A stretch of 56,928 nt of DNA from assembly GCA_028703945.1 (NCBI GenBank), contig JAQVLW010000012.1, positions 1 to 56,928 of the forward strand, in the 5' to 3' direction. Positions 33,712 through 44,769 of this stretch are shown one piece after another. The stretch is from Aliarcobacter sp. (GTDB taxonomy: Bacteria > Campylobacterota > Campylobacteria > Campylobacterales > Arcobacteraceae). Numbering within the stretch: position 1 is the first letter of the stretch; each line of letters starts with the position of its first letter. The notes beneath the pieces were generated by a model that saw only the letters and a program-made list of their open reading frames with translations, had not been told where the DNA came from and made no database searches. Both the position numbers and the translations under genes were made by a program.

Positions 33712-34529
33712 TAGTTGCAATCTTCTTTTTTTGATAAAAACTTTAACTCATTACAAGAAAATCCAGCTTCTTTTCTAGCAATAAAGTTTAAATCCATTTT
33801 TCTTTTTGTACTTCCTGGAAACACCTCTTCTATTATTTGTAAATAAGTTGGTTCTGGCTCTAAATTTAATCTTTTACACTCATATTTAAACCAATAATCA
33901 CCTTTTTTTACATGGTCAACCTCTTCATCTAAAATAATTTGTAAAGCTTTTAAAAATTTATTATTAAATTCATCTCTGTTTGAATTTAGTTTTTCCATGA
34001 TTTTTGGATTCTGATCAAGTCCATTTGCTTCAAGATATCGAGGAACGGCTGCCATTCTTCGTAAAAAATCTGGTGTTGATTCCATTGCTTCAAAAAGATT
34101 TTTATGAACAGGAAAATCTCCATAAACCCCTCCCAGTTCACTTAATAATTCCTCAAGTATTAAAAAATGTCTTATTTCATCTGAAGCAACTTCCAACCAG
34201 TCTTGATAATATTTTTTTGGCATTTCTTTAAATCTAAGAGCTGCATCTAAAGCCAAATCAATAGCCGAATACTCTATATGTAAAATAGTATGAACTAAAT
34301 ATTTTTTTCCGTCAATAGATTTAAAATTTTTTATGGGAGGTAACTGGGTAGGTTTGACTATTTCTAAAAAAGTATAGTATGAAGGTTTATCAAAAGTATA
34401 AGGGACATAAGATTCTTTCATGATATATTTATCATTTAAAAAATTATTATAAAAGATTTCGAACTTTTTAATTTTATCTTTTGGAACACTTGTGTGTAAA
34501 ATATTCTCTAATACTAAAAAATAATCCAT
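33711..34529 (-). CDS. DUF455 family ferritin-like protein
   Basis: 272-residue protein of the DUF455 (PF04305) family, which has a ferritin-like four-helix fold. Candidate di-metal ligands: His and Glu in TILHIEYSAIDLALDAA, DEIRHFLILEE, and LDEEVDHVKKGDYWF. DWLEVASDEIRHF and GDFPVH are family signatures. The enzymatic role is not established; some relatives act on tRNA or lipids. Divergent from the metallo-beta-lactamase gene, about 55 bases apart. Confidence 0.85.
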   Translation of the reverse strand: MDYFLVLENILHTSVPKDKIKKFEIFYNNFLNDKYIMKESYVPYTFDKPSYYTFLEIVKPTQLPPIKNFKSIDGKKYLVHTILHIEYSAIDLALDAALRFKEMPKKYYQDWLEVASDEIRHFLILEELLSELGGVYGDFPVHKNLFEAMESTPDFLRRMAAVPRYLEANGLDQNPKIMEKLNSNRDEFNNKFLKALQIILDEEVDHVKKGDYWFKYECKRLNLEPEPTYLQIIEEVFPGSTKRKMDLNFIARKEAGFSCNELKFLSKKEDCN

Positions 34530-34583
34530 AAATAACCTCTTTTTTGATATAATTTAATGAATTTTAGCAAAGTAAGGTTAAAA

Positions 34584-35177
34584 ATGGATATAAAAGTTCA
34601 ACCAATGGGTGATTATCAAACAAATTGTTATATTGTTACAATAAATGATAAAGATTTAATTATAGACCCAGGTGTAAATGCATTTTCGTGGATAAAAAGA
34701 AATGTAAAGAATCCTATTGCTATTTTAAATACCCATGGACATTTTGATCATGTTTGGTCAAATCAAGAAATAAAAGATAACTATAAAATTAAATTATATA
34801 TTCCCAAAGATGATGAATTTATGTTAACCTTAGATCCTTATAATCTTGGAATGCCCCCATCTTATGCAGATATTTTAGTAAATTCTGATGAAGAAATTGA
34901 AATTGAAGGAATAAAAATAAAATTCCATCATTTTCCAGGTCATACACCAGGATGCAGTGCTATTCAAATTGATAAATGTCTTTTCTCTGGTGATTTTATT
35001 TTTAAAGGTACTATTGGAAGATTTGACTTTCCCAATTCAAATGCTAAACTAATGAAACAAAGTTTAAATAAGATATTAAAATGGAATGAAGATTTTCATA
35101 TTTATCCTGGACATGGCGATAAAACAACTTTAAAAAGTGAAATACAAACACTAAAACAATGGGAAAAACATATTTAA
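34584..35177 (+). CDS. MBL-fold metallohydrolase, glyoxalase II-like
   Basis: 197 residues from ATG 34584; the start at 34557 is upstream of the AAGGTTAAAA ribosome site. Metal ligands: THGHFDHVW (HxHxDH), HFPGHTPGC, LFSGDFIFKG and a final YPGHGDKTT. This short form, without the glyoxalase C-terminal domain, is common; likely substrates are thioesters such as S-lactoylglutathione, but it may be generic. Followed 15 bases on by the GGDEF pair, possibly one transcript. Confidence 0.88.
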   Translation: MDIKVQPMGDYQTNCYIVTINDKDLIIDPGVNAFSWIKRNVKNPIAILNTHGHFDHVWSNQEIKDNYKIKLYIPKDDEFMLTLDPYNLGMPPSYADILVNSDEEIEIEGIKIKFHHFPGHTPGCSAIQIDKCLFSGDFIFKGTIGRFDFPNSNAKLMKQSLNKILKWNEDFHIYPGHGDKTTLKSEIQTLKQWEKHI

Positions 35178-35192
35178 ACAAAGGCTTAGTTC

Positions 35193-36095
35193 ATGAATTT
35201 TTCGTGTGAGACAATTATAAATGAGAATGAAAAATTAAAATTAACAGATTTAGATAAAAGTTGTTTAAATATATTTGATTATTTGAAATTACACCATCAT
35301 ATCAATTTTTTACAAATTGATATAAAAAAGAATAATTATACTCAAAATCTTTTTTTATACTCAATTAAAAATGAAGAATATTTAATTAATACCTTAGAAT
35401 TCCAACAAAATTGTGATACTACAATTATTTTTCATTTTCTTTCAATAGATTTGGAAGATTTTGAATCAGTAAAAAGCCATTTAAGTGCAATCCAAATGTC
35501 ATTATTAATATTTTCTCAATCTTTATTTAATAAATATATGGAAAAAACCTTAAATGAAATGTCTTTAGTCGATCATCTAACCGGTTCTTATAACAGATGT
35601 TATTTAGATAATTATGCAACTAATTTACTAAGCCTTTCAAATAGAGAACAAAAGAAAATTGCTTTTGTTAAAGTAGGAATCGACCAATTTAAAGCAGTAA
35701 TTGATGAATTTGATTATGAAGTTGGAGATAAAGTTTTAAAAGCATTAGCAAAGACTTTAAAAGAAACTGTAAGAGAATCTGATTTAGTTATCAAAATTTC
35801 TAATGATGAATTTTTAGTTATTTTACTAAACATAATTAATGAAAACAATGCTATAATCATATCTCAAAAACTCATTAATAACTTTAGTAAAGAAAAAGTT
35901 ATAATAAATGAACAAACAAAACAAACACTTATGAAAACTATTTGTAGTGGAGTTTCTATATATCCAGATAATGCTACAACCATAGATGAGATAATAAAAA
36001 AGTCTGATATTGCTTTATATGAAGCTAGAAATAGAGGAAGAAGTCAGGTTTTTATGTTTAGTGAAGAAGATACAAATAAAATAGATTTCTTTTAG
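35193..36095 (+). CDS. Degenerate GGDEF-domain protein (first of a tandem pair)
   Basis: 300 residues, soluble. An N-terminal sensor part of about 120 residues is followed by a GGDEF domain from SLVDHLTGSYNRCYL onward. Catalytic features are lost: the GGDEF loop reads SNDEF, the guanine-binding Asn of the FKxiND motif is Ile (FKAVIDEFDYEVGDK), and the first metal Asp is Gly (KVGIDQF). It is therefore probably a c-di-GMP or GTP sensor or a scaffold and not a cyclase. The next gene, nine bases on, encodes a paralogue with the same changes. Confidence 0.85.
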   Translation: MNFSCETIINENEKLKLTDLDKSCLNIFDYLKLHHHINFLQIDIKKNNYTQNLFLYSIKNEEYLINTLEFQQNCDTTIIFHFLSIDLEDFESVKSHLSAIQMSLLIFSQSLFNKYMEKTLNEMSLVDHLTGSYNRCYLDNYATNLLSLSNREQKKIAFVKVGIDQFKAVIDEFDYEVGDKVLKALAKTLKETVRESDLVIKISNDEFLVILLNIINENNAIIISQKLINNFSKEKVIINEQTKQTLMKTICSGVSIYPDNATTIDEIIKKSDIALYEARNRGRSQVFMFSEEDTNKIDFF

Positions 36096-36103
36096 GTGTT
36101 TAA

Positions 36104-37078
36104 ATGAAAAACAAGATTTTAGAGTTAATTAAATCATCAGCAACAAATGAAGAAGATTATAAATCTTTAGTAAGTATTTTTAATCTTCATGACCAGCTAC
36201 AATATGCTACAAATATTAAACAAATGGGTGAAGATATATTTACTTGGCTAAATAAAGAGTTTAATATAGATAATTTGACTTTTTCATTATTTGATGTAAA
36301 TAAAAATTATAAAGAAGTTATTCTAAAAAAAGGTGAAGAATTTTATTTAGATGATGATTTATCTTACTTTTTTATTATAAATACTCATACAAGTCTAAAT
36401 GCAACTGTTTCTTTTAGTGCAACTTCAAAAGTACATTTCAAAATACTAGAAATAAAATATGATATCATAGAAGCTGCTTTTTTCCAAGTTTCTCCAATAA
36501 TTCAAAGTGGAATTCTAAAAAAGAATTTTATTGAATCATCGTCTTTAGATTCTGTAACAAATGTATATAATAGAAATTATTTAATTGAGAATTTAACCAC
36601 TCATTTAAGATTATCAAATAACAAACAAAATGAAATTTATTTTTTAATGATAGGAATTGATCATTTTAAAGCTGTAATTGATGAATTTGATTATGATATT
36701 GCAGATAAAGTTCTAATAGAACTTGCAAAAGTAATTCACTCAAATATAAATGAATTTGATATGGTTGGAAGACTAAATGGAGATGAATTTTTAGTTTCTA
36801 TTTTAAATAATACAAGTGAACATCAAGCTGAAGAATTAGCAAAAAAGATAATCTCTGACTTTGCAGAAATTAGTATTTTGGTTGATGAAGAAAAAAAACA
36901 ATCATTGAAAAAAACAATCTGTGTTGGGTTTGAAATTTATAGATTAAATTCAGATATTACGATAACAGACTGTATTAAAAATGCTGATATTGCGCTTTAT
37001 GAAGCAAAAAATAAAGGAAGAAGTCAACTATTTAAATTTAGTGATTTAAGTGCTGAAGATACTATTGATTTATTTTAA
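36104..37078 (+). CDS. Degenerate GGDEF-domain protein (second of a tandem pair)
   Basis: 324 residues, paralogue of the preceding protein: both share the FKAVIDEFDY block, the QSLKKTIC/QTLMKTIC block and the IALYEA-NRGRSQ end. Its loop reads NGDEF, nearer the consensus but lacking the first Gly; the guanine-binding Asn is again Ile (HFKAVIDEFDY), and the first metal Asp is Gly (MIGIDHF). The N-terminal 160 residues have a GAF-like feel (EDIFTWLNKEFNIDNLTFSL). Ribosome site AGGTGT precedes ATG. The pair looks like a recent tandem duplication. Confidence 0.85.
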   Translation: MKNKILELIKSSATNEEDYKSLVSIFNLHDQLQYATNIKQMGEDIFTWLNKEFNIDNLTFSLFDVNKNYKEVILKKGEEFYLDDDLSYFFIINTHTSLNATVSFSATSKVHFKILEIKYDIIEAAFFQVSPIIQSGILKKNFIESSSLDSVTNVYNRNYLIENLTTHLRLSNNKQNEIYFLMIGIDHFKAVIDEFDYDIADKVLIELAKVIHSNINEFDMVGRLNGDEFLVSILNNTSEHQAEELAKKIISDFAEISILVDEEKKQSLKKTICVGFEIYRLNSDITITDCIKNADIALYEAKNKGRSQLFKFSDLSAEDTIDLF

Positions 37079-37097
37079 TCAATAGTATTTTTTATTT

Positions 37098-38012
37098 TTA
37101 TAAAACTTTTCTAGCTTTTACATAAACTCTTTTTGGAGCTGGATAACCCTCAACTGTTTTAGTTTTATCATTTTCATCTAAAAAATCTTCTAAACTTTGA
37201 TCAAATGACCAAATAGTTTTTCTTTGCTCTTCAGAAGTTGTAACAGTAGTTGCAAGAACTTCAATATGTTCAAACCCTGCTCTTTCTAGCCAATTTTTTA
37301 GTGCTGGAATTGTTGGAATGAAATAGATATTTGGGATTTTTGAATATCTTTTATTTGGAGTTAAACATAACTCTTCATCTCCATCTATCATAAAAGTATC
37401 TATTAAAATCTCACCTTTTGAGTTTAATCCTCGTGCAAGTGATTTTAAAGTTCCAACGGGATCCGCTCTATGATATAAAACACCAAGCATAAAAATAAAA
37501 TCAAATTTATGATTATAAAATTCTAAATGCTCAACTCCCAACATTTCATAAACAATATCAGATTTTACAAAATGATTTATAAACTCAAATTGATGTAAAG
37601 TCAAAGGTGATGGATCAAATCCTACTAATCTTTTAGGTTTATCTTCAAGCATTCTAAACATATAATAACCATTATTACAACCAATATCTGCAACAACTTT
37701 ATCTTTTAAATCAAAAAAAGGTCTAATTAAATTGTATTTTATATTACTTTGCCATTCGCTATCAATTTCTAAATCGAAAATTTTAAAAGGACCTTTTCTC
37801 CAAGGGATTAATGACTTTGCAGTTTGTAGAATAATTTCTTGTTCTTCAATACTTATATCTTCTTTTGTTCCAACACTAAACCAATCTCCATAATCAATAG
37901 ATAAATTATTTTTTTCTATTTTAGAAGACTCTTGTAACTGTAAATACCAAGGTTCAACATTTTTCCAAGTTCTACATTCACTTTTTTTATTTTGTAATAT
38001 TTCTAAATTCAT
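37098..38012 (-). CDS. cmoB: tRNA uridine-34 carboxymethyltransferase CmoB
   Basis: Transfers the carboxymethyl group of carboxy-SAM to 5-hydroxyuridine at tRNA position 34, giving cmo5U. It has 304 residues from ATG 38012. LIPWRKGPFKIF, ADIGCNNGYYMFRM (SAM motif), GFDPSPLTLHQF, and LGVLYHRADPVGTLKSLA are CmoB signatures. The carboxy-SAM synthase CmoA is not nearby. Divergent from ccsBA. Confidence 0.95.
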   Translation of the reverse strand: MNLEILQNKKSECRTWKNVEPWYLQLQESSKIEKNNLSIDYGDWFSVGTKEDISIEEQEIILQTAKSLIPWRKGPFKIFDLEIDSEWQSNIKYNLIRPFFDLKDKVVADIGCNNGYYMFRMLEDKPKRLVGFDPSPLTLHQFEFINHFVKSDIVYEMLGVEHLEFYNHKFDFIFMLGVLYHRADPVGTLKSLARGLNSKGEILIDTFMIDGDEELCLTPNKRYSKIPNIYFIPTIPALKNWLERAGFEHIEVLATTVTTSEEQRKTIWSFDQSLEDFLDENDKTKTVEGYPAPKRVYVKARKVL

Positions 38013-38146
38013 GTTGCAATTATAGATATTTAAGTTAAAATTCCATCTTAAATTATATATAATTGGCAAAAAAATACTAATTCATTAACTAGGGATTAAC
38101 TTCTAATGAATATAATTAGTAAAATAAAAAAATTAAAGGATATTTT

Positions 38147-40903
38147 TTGAATCTTTCAAATGTCTTATTCTCTTTTAAGACAACATTAATCTTACTTGCA
38201 CTTTTAGCAATCGGAGCTGGATATGCTACCTTTATAGAAAATGATTTTGGTACATCAACAGCTAGAGTTTTAGTTTATAACAATCTTTGGTATGAAACAA
38301 TACTTGTACTAACTACAATAAATCTAACAGGTATAATTTTCAAATATAAAATGTGGAAAAACAAAGCTAGATTTATTTTTCATACTTCATTTGTTATTAT
38401 TTTAATAGGTGCGGGAATAACTAGATATGCTGGTTATGAAGGTATTATGCAAATTCCTGAGGGCGAAACTGAAAATAGAATGTTATCACTAGAGCCATAT
38501 TTACAAGTTACAATAAAAGATGGTGATCAAGTTTATTACCAAGAATATCAAAAAGAATTTACTACATTATTTAAAAATATGAATAACTTTTCATATGAAA
38601 TACCTTTTGGTGATAAAAAGCTTAATCTAAGTTATAAAGATTTCTTATTTGCTAAAAAAGAGTCTTCTAAAATGGGTCTTTTAACAGTAGAAGCCACAAT
38701 AAATGGAAAATCTCAAGATATTAAACTTCCAGGATTAAGAAGTCAAAAAGGTCTTGAACGAGAACTTATATTTGATAATGTTTCTGTGAAACTTGAATAT
38801 GGTTCAAAAATCGTTGAACTTCCTTTTTCTATTAAACTAAATGATTTCCAACTTGACAGATACCCAGGAAGTATGTCTCCTTCATCATATGCTTCTGAAG
38901 TTACTGTGTTAAAAGAAGATGGAAAAACTTATGATTATAGAATTTTTATGAATAGAACAATGCATGAAGGAAACTTCTTGTTTTTCCAAAGTTCATATTT
39001 CCCTGATGAAACAGGAACAGTTCTTTCTGTTAACAATGACCCAGGGAAATGGCCAACATATTTAGGATACTTCCTATTAACTTTAGGATTAATAATGAAT
39101 TTCTTTGATAAAAAATCAAGATTTTGGAAATTAACAAAATTTGTTAGTTCAAGAAACTTAGCTTCACTTGCAATTGCCTGTACATTTTTATTTTCAACAA
39201 ATTCACTTTTTGCAAACGAAGAAGCAGCTAATTCATCGAATATAAATGAGTTAGCTCAAACTAATCAAATATTGGAATATTTAAATAAATTTAAAAATGA
39301 ATCAACATATACAGCAGAAAATTTTGCAAAACTAGTGACTCAAAGTAGTGGTGGAAGAATGAAACCATTATCTTCGCTTAATATGGAGATTATTCAAAAA
39401 TTAAGTGGAAAAGCTACATTATTTGAAATGAATGCTGATCAATTAGTTTTAGGAATGATTACTCGTCCTGATATTTGGAGTGATTTAAAAGTAATAAAAA
39501 TTAAAACTCCAAAATTAAAAAAATTCTTAGGTATTGATGAAAATGAAAAATATATTGCATTTTCAGAAGTATTCAAAGATGGAAAATATTTACTTTCAGG
39601 TGAAGCAGAAGCTGCACTTCAAGTAAAACCAATGGATAGAGGAACTTATGAAAAAGATATTATCCAATTAGATGAGAGATTAAATATTATCTATTCAGTA
39701 TTTAATGGAACTCTATTTAATATTTATCCAAAAGTTCAAGATGGTAGTGAAAAAGATAACAACAAATGGTATAACCCACTTGATGCTATGCAAAACTTCA
39801 AAAATCAAAATCAAGTAGCTGTTGAATCAATGACTAGAGGATTTATAAACTCTATTGTTGATAATAACTGGGAAGAAGCTAATAAATTTTTATCTATGAT
39901 AACTATTTATGAGCAAAAAGCAGGAAGTAGCGTTATTCCATCTGAAAGTAAAATAAATAATGAAATTATATTTAATAAATTAGATATTTTCTTCAAAGTT
40001 ACGATGGCTTATATGTTATTAGGAATTATTATGTTAATTGTCGCATTTTATGTGGTATTTAACCCAAAAGTTCAGCCTAAAAAAACAACATCAATATTTT
40101 TTGTTATCTTAGCTTTATTATTTTCTATTCATACATTTGGAATGGGATTTAGATGGATTATTTCAGGTCATGCACCTTGGTCTGACACCTATGAATCGTT
40201 ATTATATATTTCATGGTCAGCAGTATTTGCAGGTGTTATATTCTTTAGAAAATCACTACTTGCTTTAAGTGCTGCTGTTATTGTTGCTGCTATTTTTATG
40301 TTTACAGCGCACTTAACAGGAATTGATCCACAAATTACAAATCTAGTTCCAGTATTAAAATCTTACTGGTTGACAATTCACGTTTCAATTCTAACAGCAT
40401 CTTATGGATTCTTTGGACTTGGAGCAATTTTAGGATTTATGACATTAATTATGTTTATTTTTAGAAAAAATAGACCCCATATTGATGAAACAATAAAAAC
40501 TGTTGTAGCAATTACTGAAATTGCTTTAATCATTGGATTAGCAGCTGTTACTATTGGAAATTTCCTTGGTGGAGTTTGGGCTAATGAATCATGGGGAAGA
40601 TATTGGGGATGGGATCCAAAAGAGACTTGGGCTTATGTATCAATTGTAGTTTATGCAATCGTTGTACACTTAAGATTTGTTAAACCATTATCAACACCTT
40701 TTGTATTTGCAACTGCTTCATTATTGGCTTTTGCTTCAATTTTAATGACTTACTTTGGAGTAAACTTCTATCTATCAGGAATGCACTCATATGCAACAGG
40801 AGACCCTGTTCCAATTCCTGCATGGGTTTATTATGTATTAACTATTGTTATAGTAACAATAGCACTAGCTTTTAGAAATAGAAATCTAAAAGAAACTCTA
40901 TAA
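38147..40903 (+). CDS. ccsBA: Fused ResB-ResC cytochrome c synthase CcsBA
   Basis: 918-residue inner-membrane protein that exports haem and attaches it to apocytochromes c (system II). The TTG start at 38147 follows AAAGGATAT. The N-terminal half is CcsB/ResB-like, with membrane segments near residues 8-25, 50-70, 78-98 and 305-330 and a large periplasmic loop. The C-terminal half is CcsA/ResC-like, with the WWD haem motif in WGRYWGWDPKETWAYVS and conserved His in SGHAPWSDTYES. The fusion is the hallmark form in Helicobacter and Campylobacter. It serves the c553 encoded at 15934. Confidence 0.96.
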   Translation: MNLSNVLFSFKTTLILLALLAIGAGYATFIENDFGTSTARVLVYNNLWYETILVLTTINLTGIIFKYKMWKNKARFIFHTSFVIILIGAGITRYAGYEGIMQIPEGETENRMLSLEPYLQVTIKDGDQVYYQEYQKEFTTLFKNMNNFSYEIPFGDKKLNLSYKDFLFAKKESSKMGLLTVEATINGKSQDIKLPGLRSQKGLERELIFDNVSVKLEYGSKIVELPFSIKLNDFQLDRYPGSMSPSSYASEVTVLKEDGKTYDYRIFMNRTMHEGNFLFFQSSYFPDETGTVLSVNNDPGKWPTYLGYFLLTLGLIMNFFDKKSRFWKLTKFVSSRNLASLAIACTFLFSTNSLFANEEAANSSNINELAQTNQILEYLNKFKNESTYTAENFAKLVTQSSGGRMKPLSSLNMEIIQKLSGKATLFEMNADQLVLGMITRPDIWSDLKVIKIKTPKLKKFLGIDENEKYIAFSEVFKDGKYLLSGEAEAALQVKPMDRGTYEKDIIQLDERLNIIYSVFNGTLFNIYPKVQDGSEKDNNKWYNPLDAMQNFKNQNQVAVESMTRGFINSIVDNNWEEANKFLSMITIYEQKAGSSVIPSESKINNEIIFNKLDIFFKVTMAYMLLGIIMLIVAFYVVFNPKVQPKKTTSIFFVILALLFSIHTFGMGFRWIISGHAPWSDTYESLLYISWSAVFAGVIFFRKSLLALSAAVIVAAIFMFTAHLTGIDPQITNLVPVLKSYWLTIHVSILTASYGFFGLGAILGFMTLIMFIFRKNRPHIDETIKTVVAITEIALIIGLAAVTIGNFLGGVWANESWGRYWGWDPKETWAYVSIVVYAIVVHLRFVKPLSTPFVFATASLLAFASILMTYFGVNFYLSGMHSYATGDPVPIPAWVYYVLTIVIVTIALAFRNRNLKETL

Positions 40904-40908
40904 AATTT

Positions 40909-40933
40909 GAGGAACTAATTTATTTAGTTCCTC
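40909..40933 (+). terminator. Terminator of ccsBA
   Basis: GAGGAACTAA and TTAGTTCCTC form a perfect 10-bp stem with a five-base loop, followed by a pyrimidine-rich, T-rich tract. It sits six bases after the ccsBA stop. Confidence 0.8.
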
Positions 40934-40992
40934 TTCCTCTTTTTTACTTAAAACCTTATCTTTGCTATAATACAAAAAATCAAAGGAATTTT

Positions 40993-42285
40993 ATGAGTAA
41001 TAATATAATAGAAATTTTCAAAACAATAACAGCAATACCAAGATGTTCAGGAACTCACCAACCATTTATTAACTATATGAAAGAAATATCAAAACAGTTT
41101 GGTTATTTATGTTTAGTTGATGAAACAAATAATATTTTATGCAAAAAAGAGAACTCAACTGCCCAACTTGCTTTCCAATCTCACTATGATATTGTTTGTT
41201 TAAGTGATAATTGTGTTCCTCAAATTGTTCAAGATGGGGATATTCTAAGTGCTAAGGATTCAACTTTAGGAAGTGATAATGGAATTGGTTGTTCATATAT
41301 GATTGCTTTAATGTCTGAGGGTTATGATGGGGAATTTTTATTTACAAGTGATGAAGAAATAGGATTAATTGGAGCAAATAATTTAGCCTTACCTTTAAAT
41401 GCTTCATATATGCTAAATCTTGATAGTGAAGAAGAAGGTGAAATTTGTATCGGTTGTGCTGGTGGAGTTGATATTTTTGGAACAAATTCAAATAAAAAAA
41501 TCATTCCAAATACAGATAATCTAGATTTATATGAAATAACAATAGGAAAACTTCAAGGTGGACACAGTGGTGTTGATATTGATAAAAATATTCCAAATGG
41601 TATAAAACTAATTGTAAAAACCATAAAAGAGTGTAAAGGAAAACTTCTTGATATAAATGGTGGTGAAAGGATTAACTCAATTCCGGTGAATGTCAAAGCT
41701 ATTATTGCAACAAATAAAACCCCACAAGCTAGTCATGAAAATATGATTATAAATAAAATAGATACAAAATCTGAACACTTAAATATTTATGATGATAAAA
41801 TCATCGATTTTATTTATAATTTCCAAAATGGTGTAAGAACTAAAAATCAAGAGTTAAGTGTAGTTCAAACTTCTATAAACCTAGCAATCATAAAAACAGG
41901 GATAGATGAAATAAAAATAGAACTAAGTGGTCGTTCTATGGATAATGAAGATTTAAAAAATCTAAAAGATGAAACAATAAAAATGTTAAAAGATTATAAT
42001 TTTGAAGTTTCAACAAATGGAAAATATCCAGCATGGAAACCAGATATCAATGAATTTACATCAAAAGTTCTAGAAATCTATAAAGAGTTTAATCCAAAAG
42101 CCTCACTAGAAGCAATCCACGCAGGACTTGAATGTGCAATATTTAAAGACAAATATCCTTTTATAAAAGTAGCTTCAATTGGTCCCACAATAAACTTCCC
42201 TCACTCAAGAAAAGAACAAGTTTCTATAAAATCAGTAGAGAATGTTTATAAAATTGTTAAGAAAATTACTGAGGATTTAAAATAA
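40993..42285 (+). CDS. pepD: M20-family aminoacyl-histidine dipeptidase PepD
   Basis: Cytosolic zinc dipeptidase (carnosinase-like), 430 residues. Metal and catalytic motifs: SHYDIV with the first His, STLGSDNGIGC with the bridging Asp, TSDEEIGLIGA with the catalytic Glu, LNLDSEEEGE, and a final His in AIHAGLECAIF and NFPHSRKE. A lid domain of about 100 residues lies between. ATG follows AAAGGAA. Ends in a strong bidirectional hairpin. Confidence 0.94.
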   Translation: MSNNIIEIFKTITAIPRCSGTHQPFINYMKEISKQFGYLCLVDETNNILCKKENSTAQLAFQSHYDIVCLSDNCVPQIVQDGDILSAKDSTLGSDNGIGCSYMIALMSEGYDGEFLFTSDEEIGLIGANNLALPLNASYMLNLDSEEEGEICIGCAGGVDIFGTNSNKKIIPNTDNLDLYEITIGKLQGGHSGVDIDKNIPNGIKLIVKTIKECKGKLLDINGGERINSIPVNVKAIIATNKTPQASHENMIINKIDTKSEHLNIYDDKIIDFIYNFQNGVRTKNQELSVVQTSINLAIIKTGIDEIKIELSGRSMDNEDLKNLKDETIKMLKDYNFEVSTNGKYPAWKPDINEFTSKVLEIYKEFNPKASLEAIHAGLECAIFKDKYPFIKVASIGPTINFPHSRKEQVSIKSVENVYKIVKKITEDLK

Positions 42286-42313
42286 GAGAAAAATAGATTT
42301 TCTATTTTTCTCT
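42285..42313. terminator. Bidirectional terminator between pepD and the 113-residue gene
   Basis: AGAGAAAAATAGA and TCTATTTTTCTCT pair perfectly over 13 bases with a TTT loop. It overlaps the end of the convergent minus-strand gene, so its 3' coding end forms part of the hairpin. Confidence 0.75.
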
Positions 42314-42643
42314 GGCTCTTTGAATATCAGTATTATATTTATATACCATATAATCAAACATCTTAGCTTCATGATTTTTTTGAAAGAAAAAATAGATTTC
42401 AATTATTCTAAAACCCATTCTAAAGAAGGCGGTAAAAGGCACTAAATAGCTAATAATTGTTGAATAAATTCTATTTGGATAATATTTTTCCAACTCATCT
42501 TTTAGCTCTTTTAAGACCAAACTCTCTTCATACAATCTACTTTTATCTTGTGTTGAAATAGTTCTAATAGCGATTAAAAGATTAACCACAAACATTAAAG
42601 CATTTAAATTCCAACCAGTGATACAAATATCTAAATAACTCAT
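42302..42643 (-). CDS. Small membrane protein of unknown function (113 aa)
   Basis: 113 residues with two likely membrane segments (about 12-28 and 61-88), separated by a charged helix (KELKDELEKYY). No recognised domain. It is a single-gene unit, divergent from ligA and convergent with pepD. The end of the gene lies within the terminator hairpin. Confidence 0.65.
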   Translation of the reverse strand: MSYLDICITGWNLNALMFVVNLLIAIRTISTQDKSRLYEESLVLKELKDELEKYYPNRIYSTIISYLVPFTAFFRMGFRIIEIYFFFQKNHEAKMFDYMVYKYNTDIQRAREK

Positions 42644-42712
42644 CTAAACTCTTTATTTTAATATTAAAGTTTGGATTATAACTTATTTATCTTTTATACT
42701 AAATCTATTAAG

Positions 42713-42718
42713 TATAAT
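42713..42718 (+). promoter_or_regulatory. -10 element of ligA
   Basis: TATAAT in AAGTATAATTATC, 31 bases upstream of the ligA ATG. No clear -35 box, as expected for this group. Confidence 0.55.
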
Positions 42719-42742
42719 TATCATAAAAACTTTTAATAATGA

Positions 42743-44695
<1,953 letters not shown>

Positions 44696-44736
44696 AAAAA
44701 TAATTTTATTTTAAAGCTAAATCAATAAAATTTAAG

Positions 44737-44742
44737 TATAAT
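44737..44742 (+). promoter_or_regulatory. -10 element of the flagellin-like gene
   Basis: TATAAT in AAGTATAATGTAAGC, 28 bases upstream of the ATG. I see no sigma-28 or sigma-54 element, so this gene seems to use the housekeeping sigma factor. Confidence 0.5.
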
Positions 44743-44769
44743 GTAAGCAATTATAAAAAGGAGCAAAAT

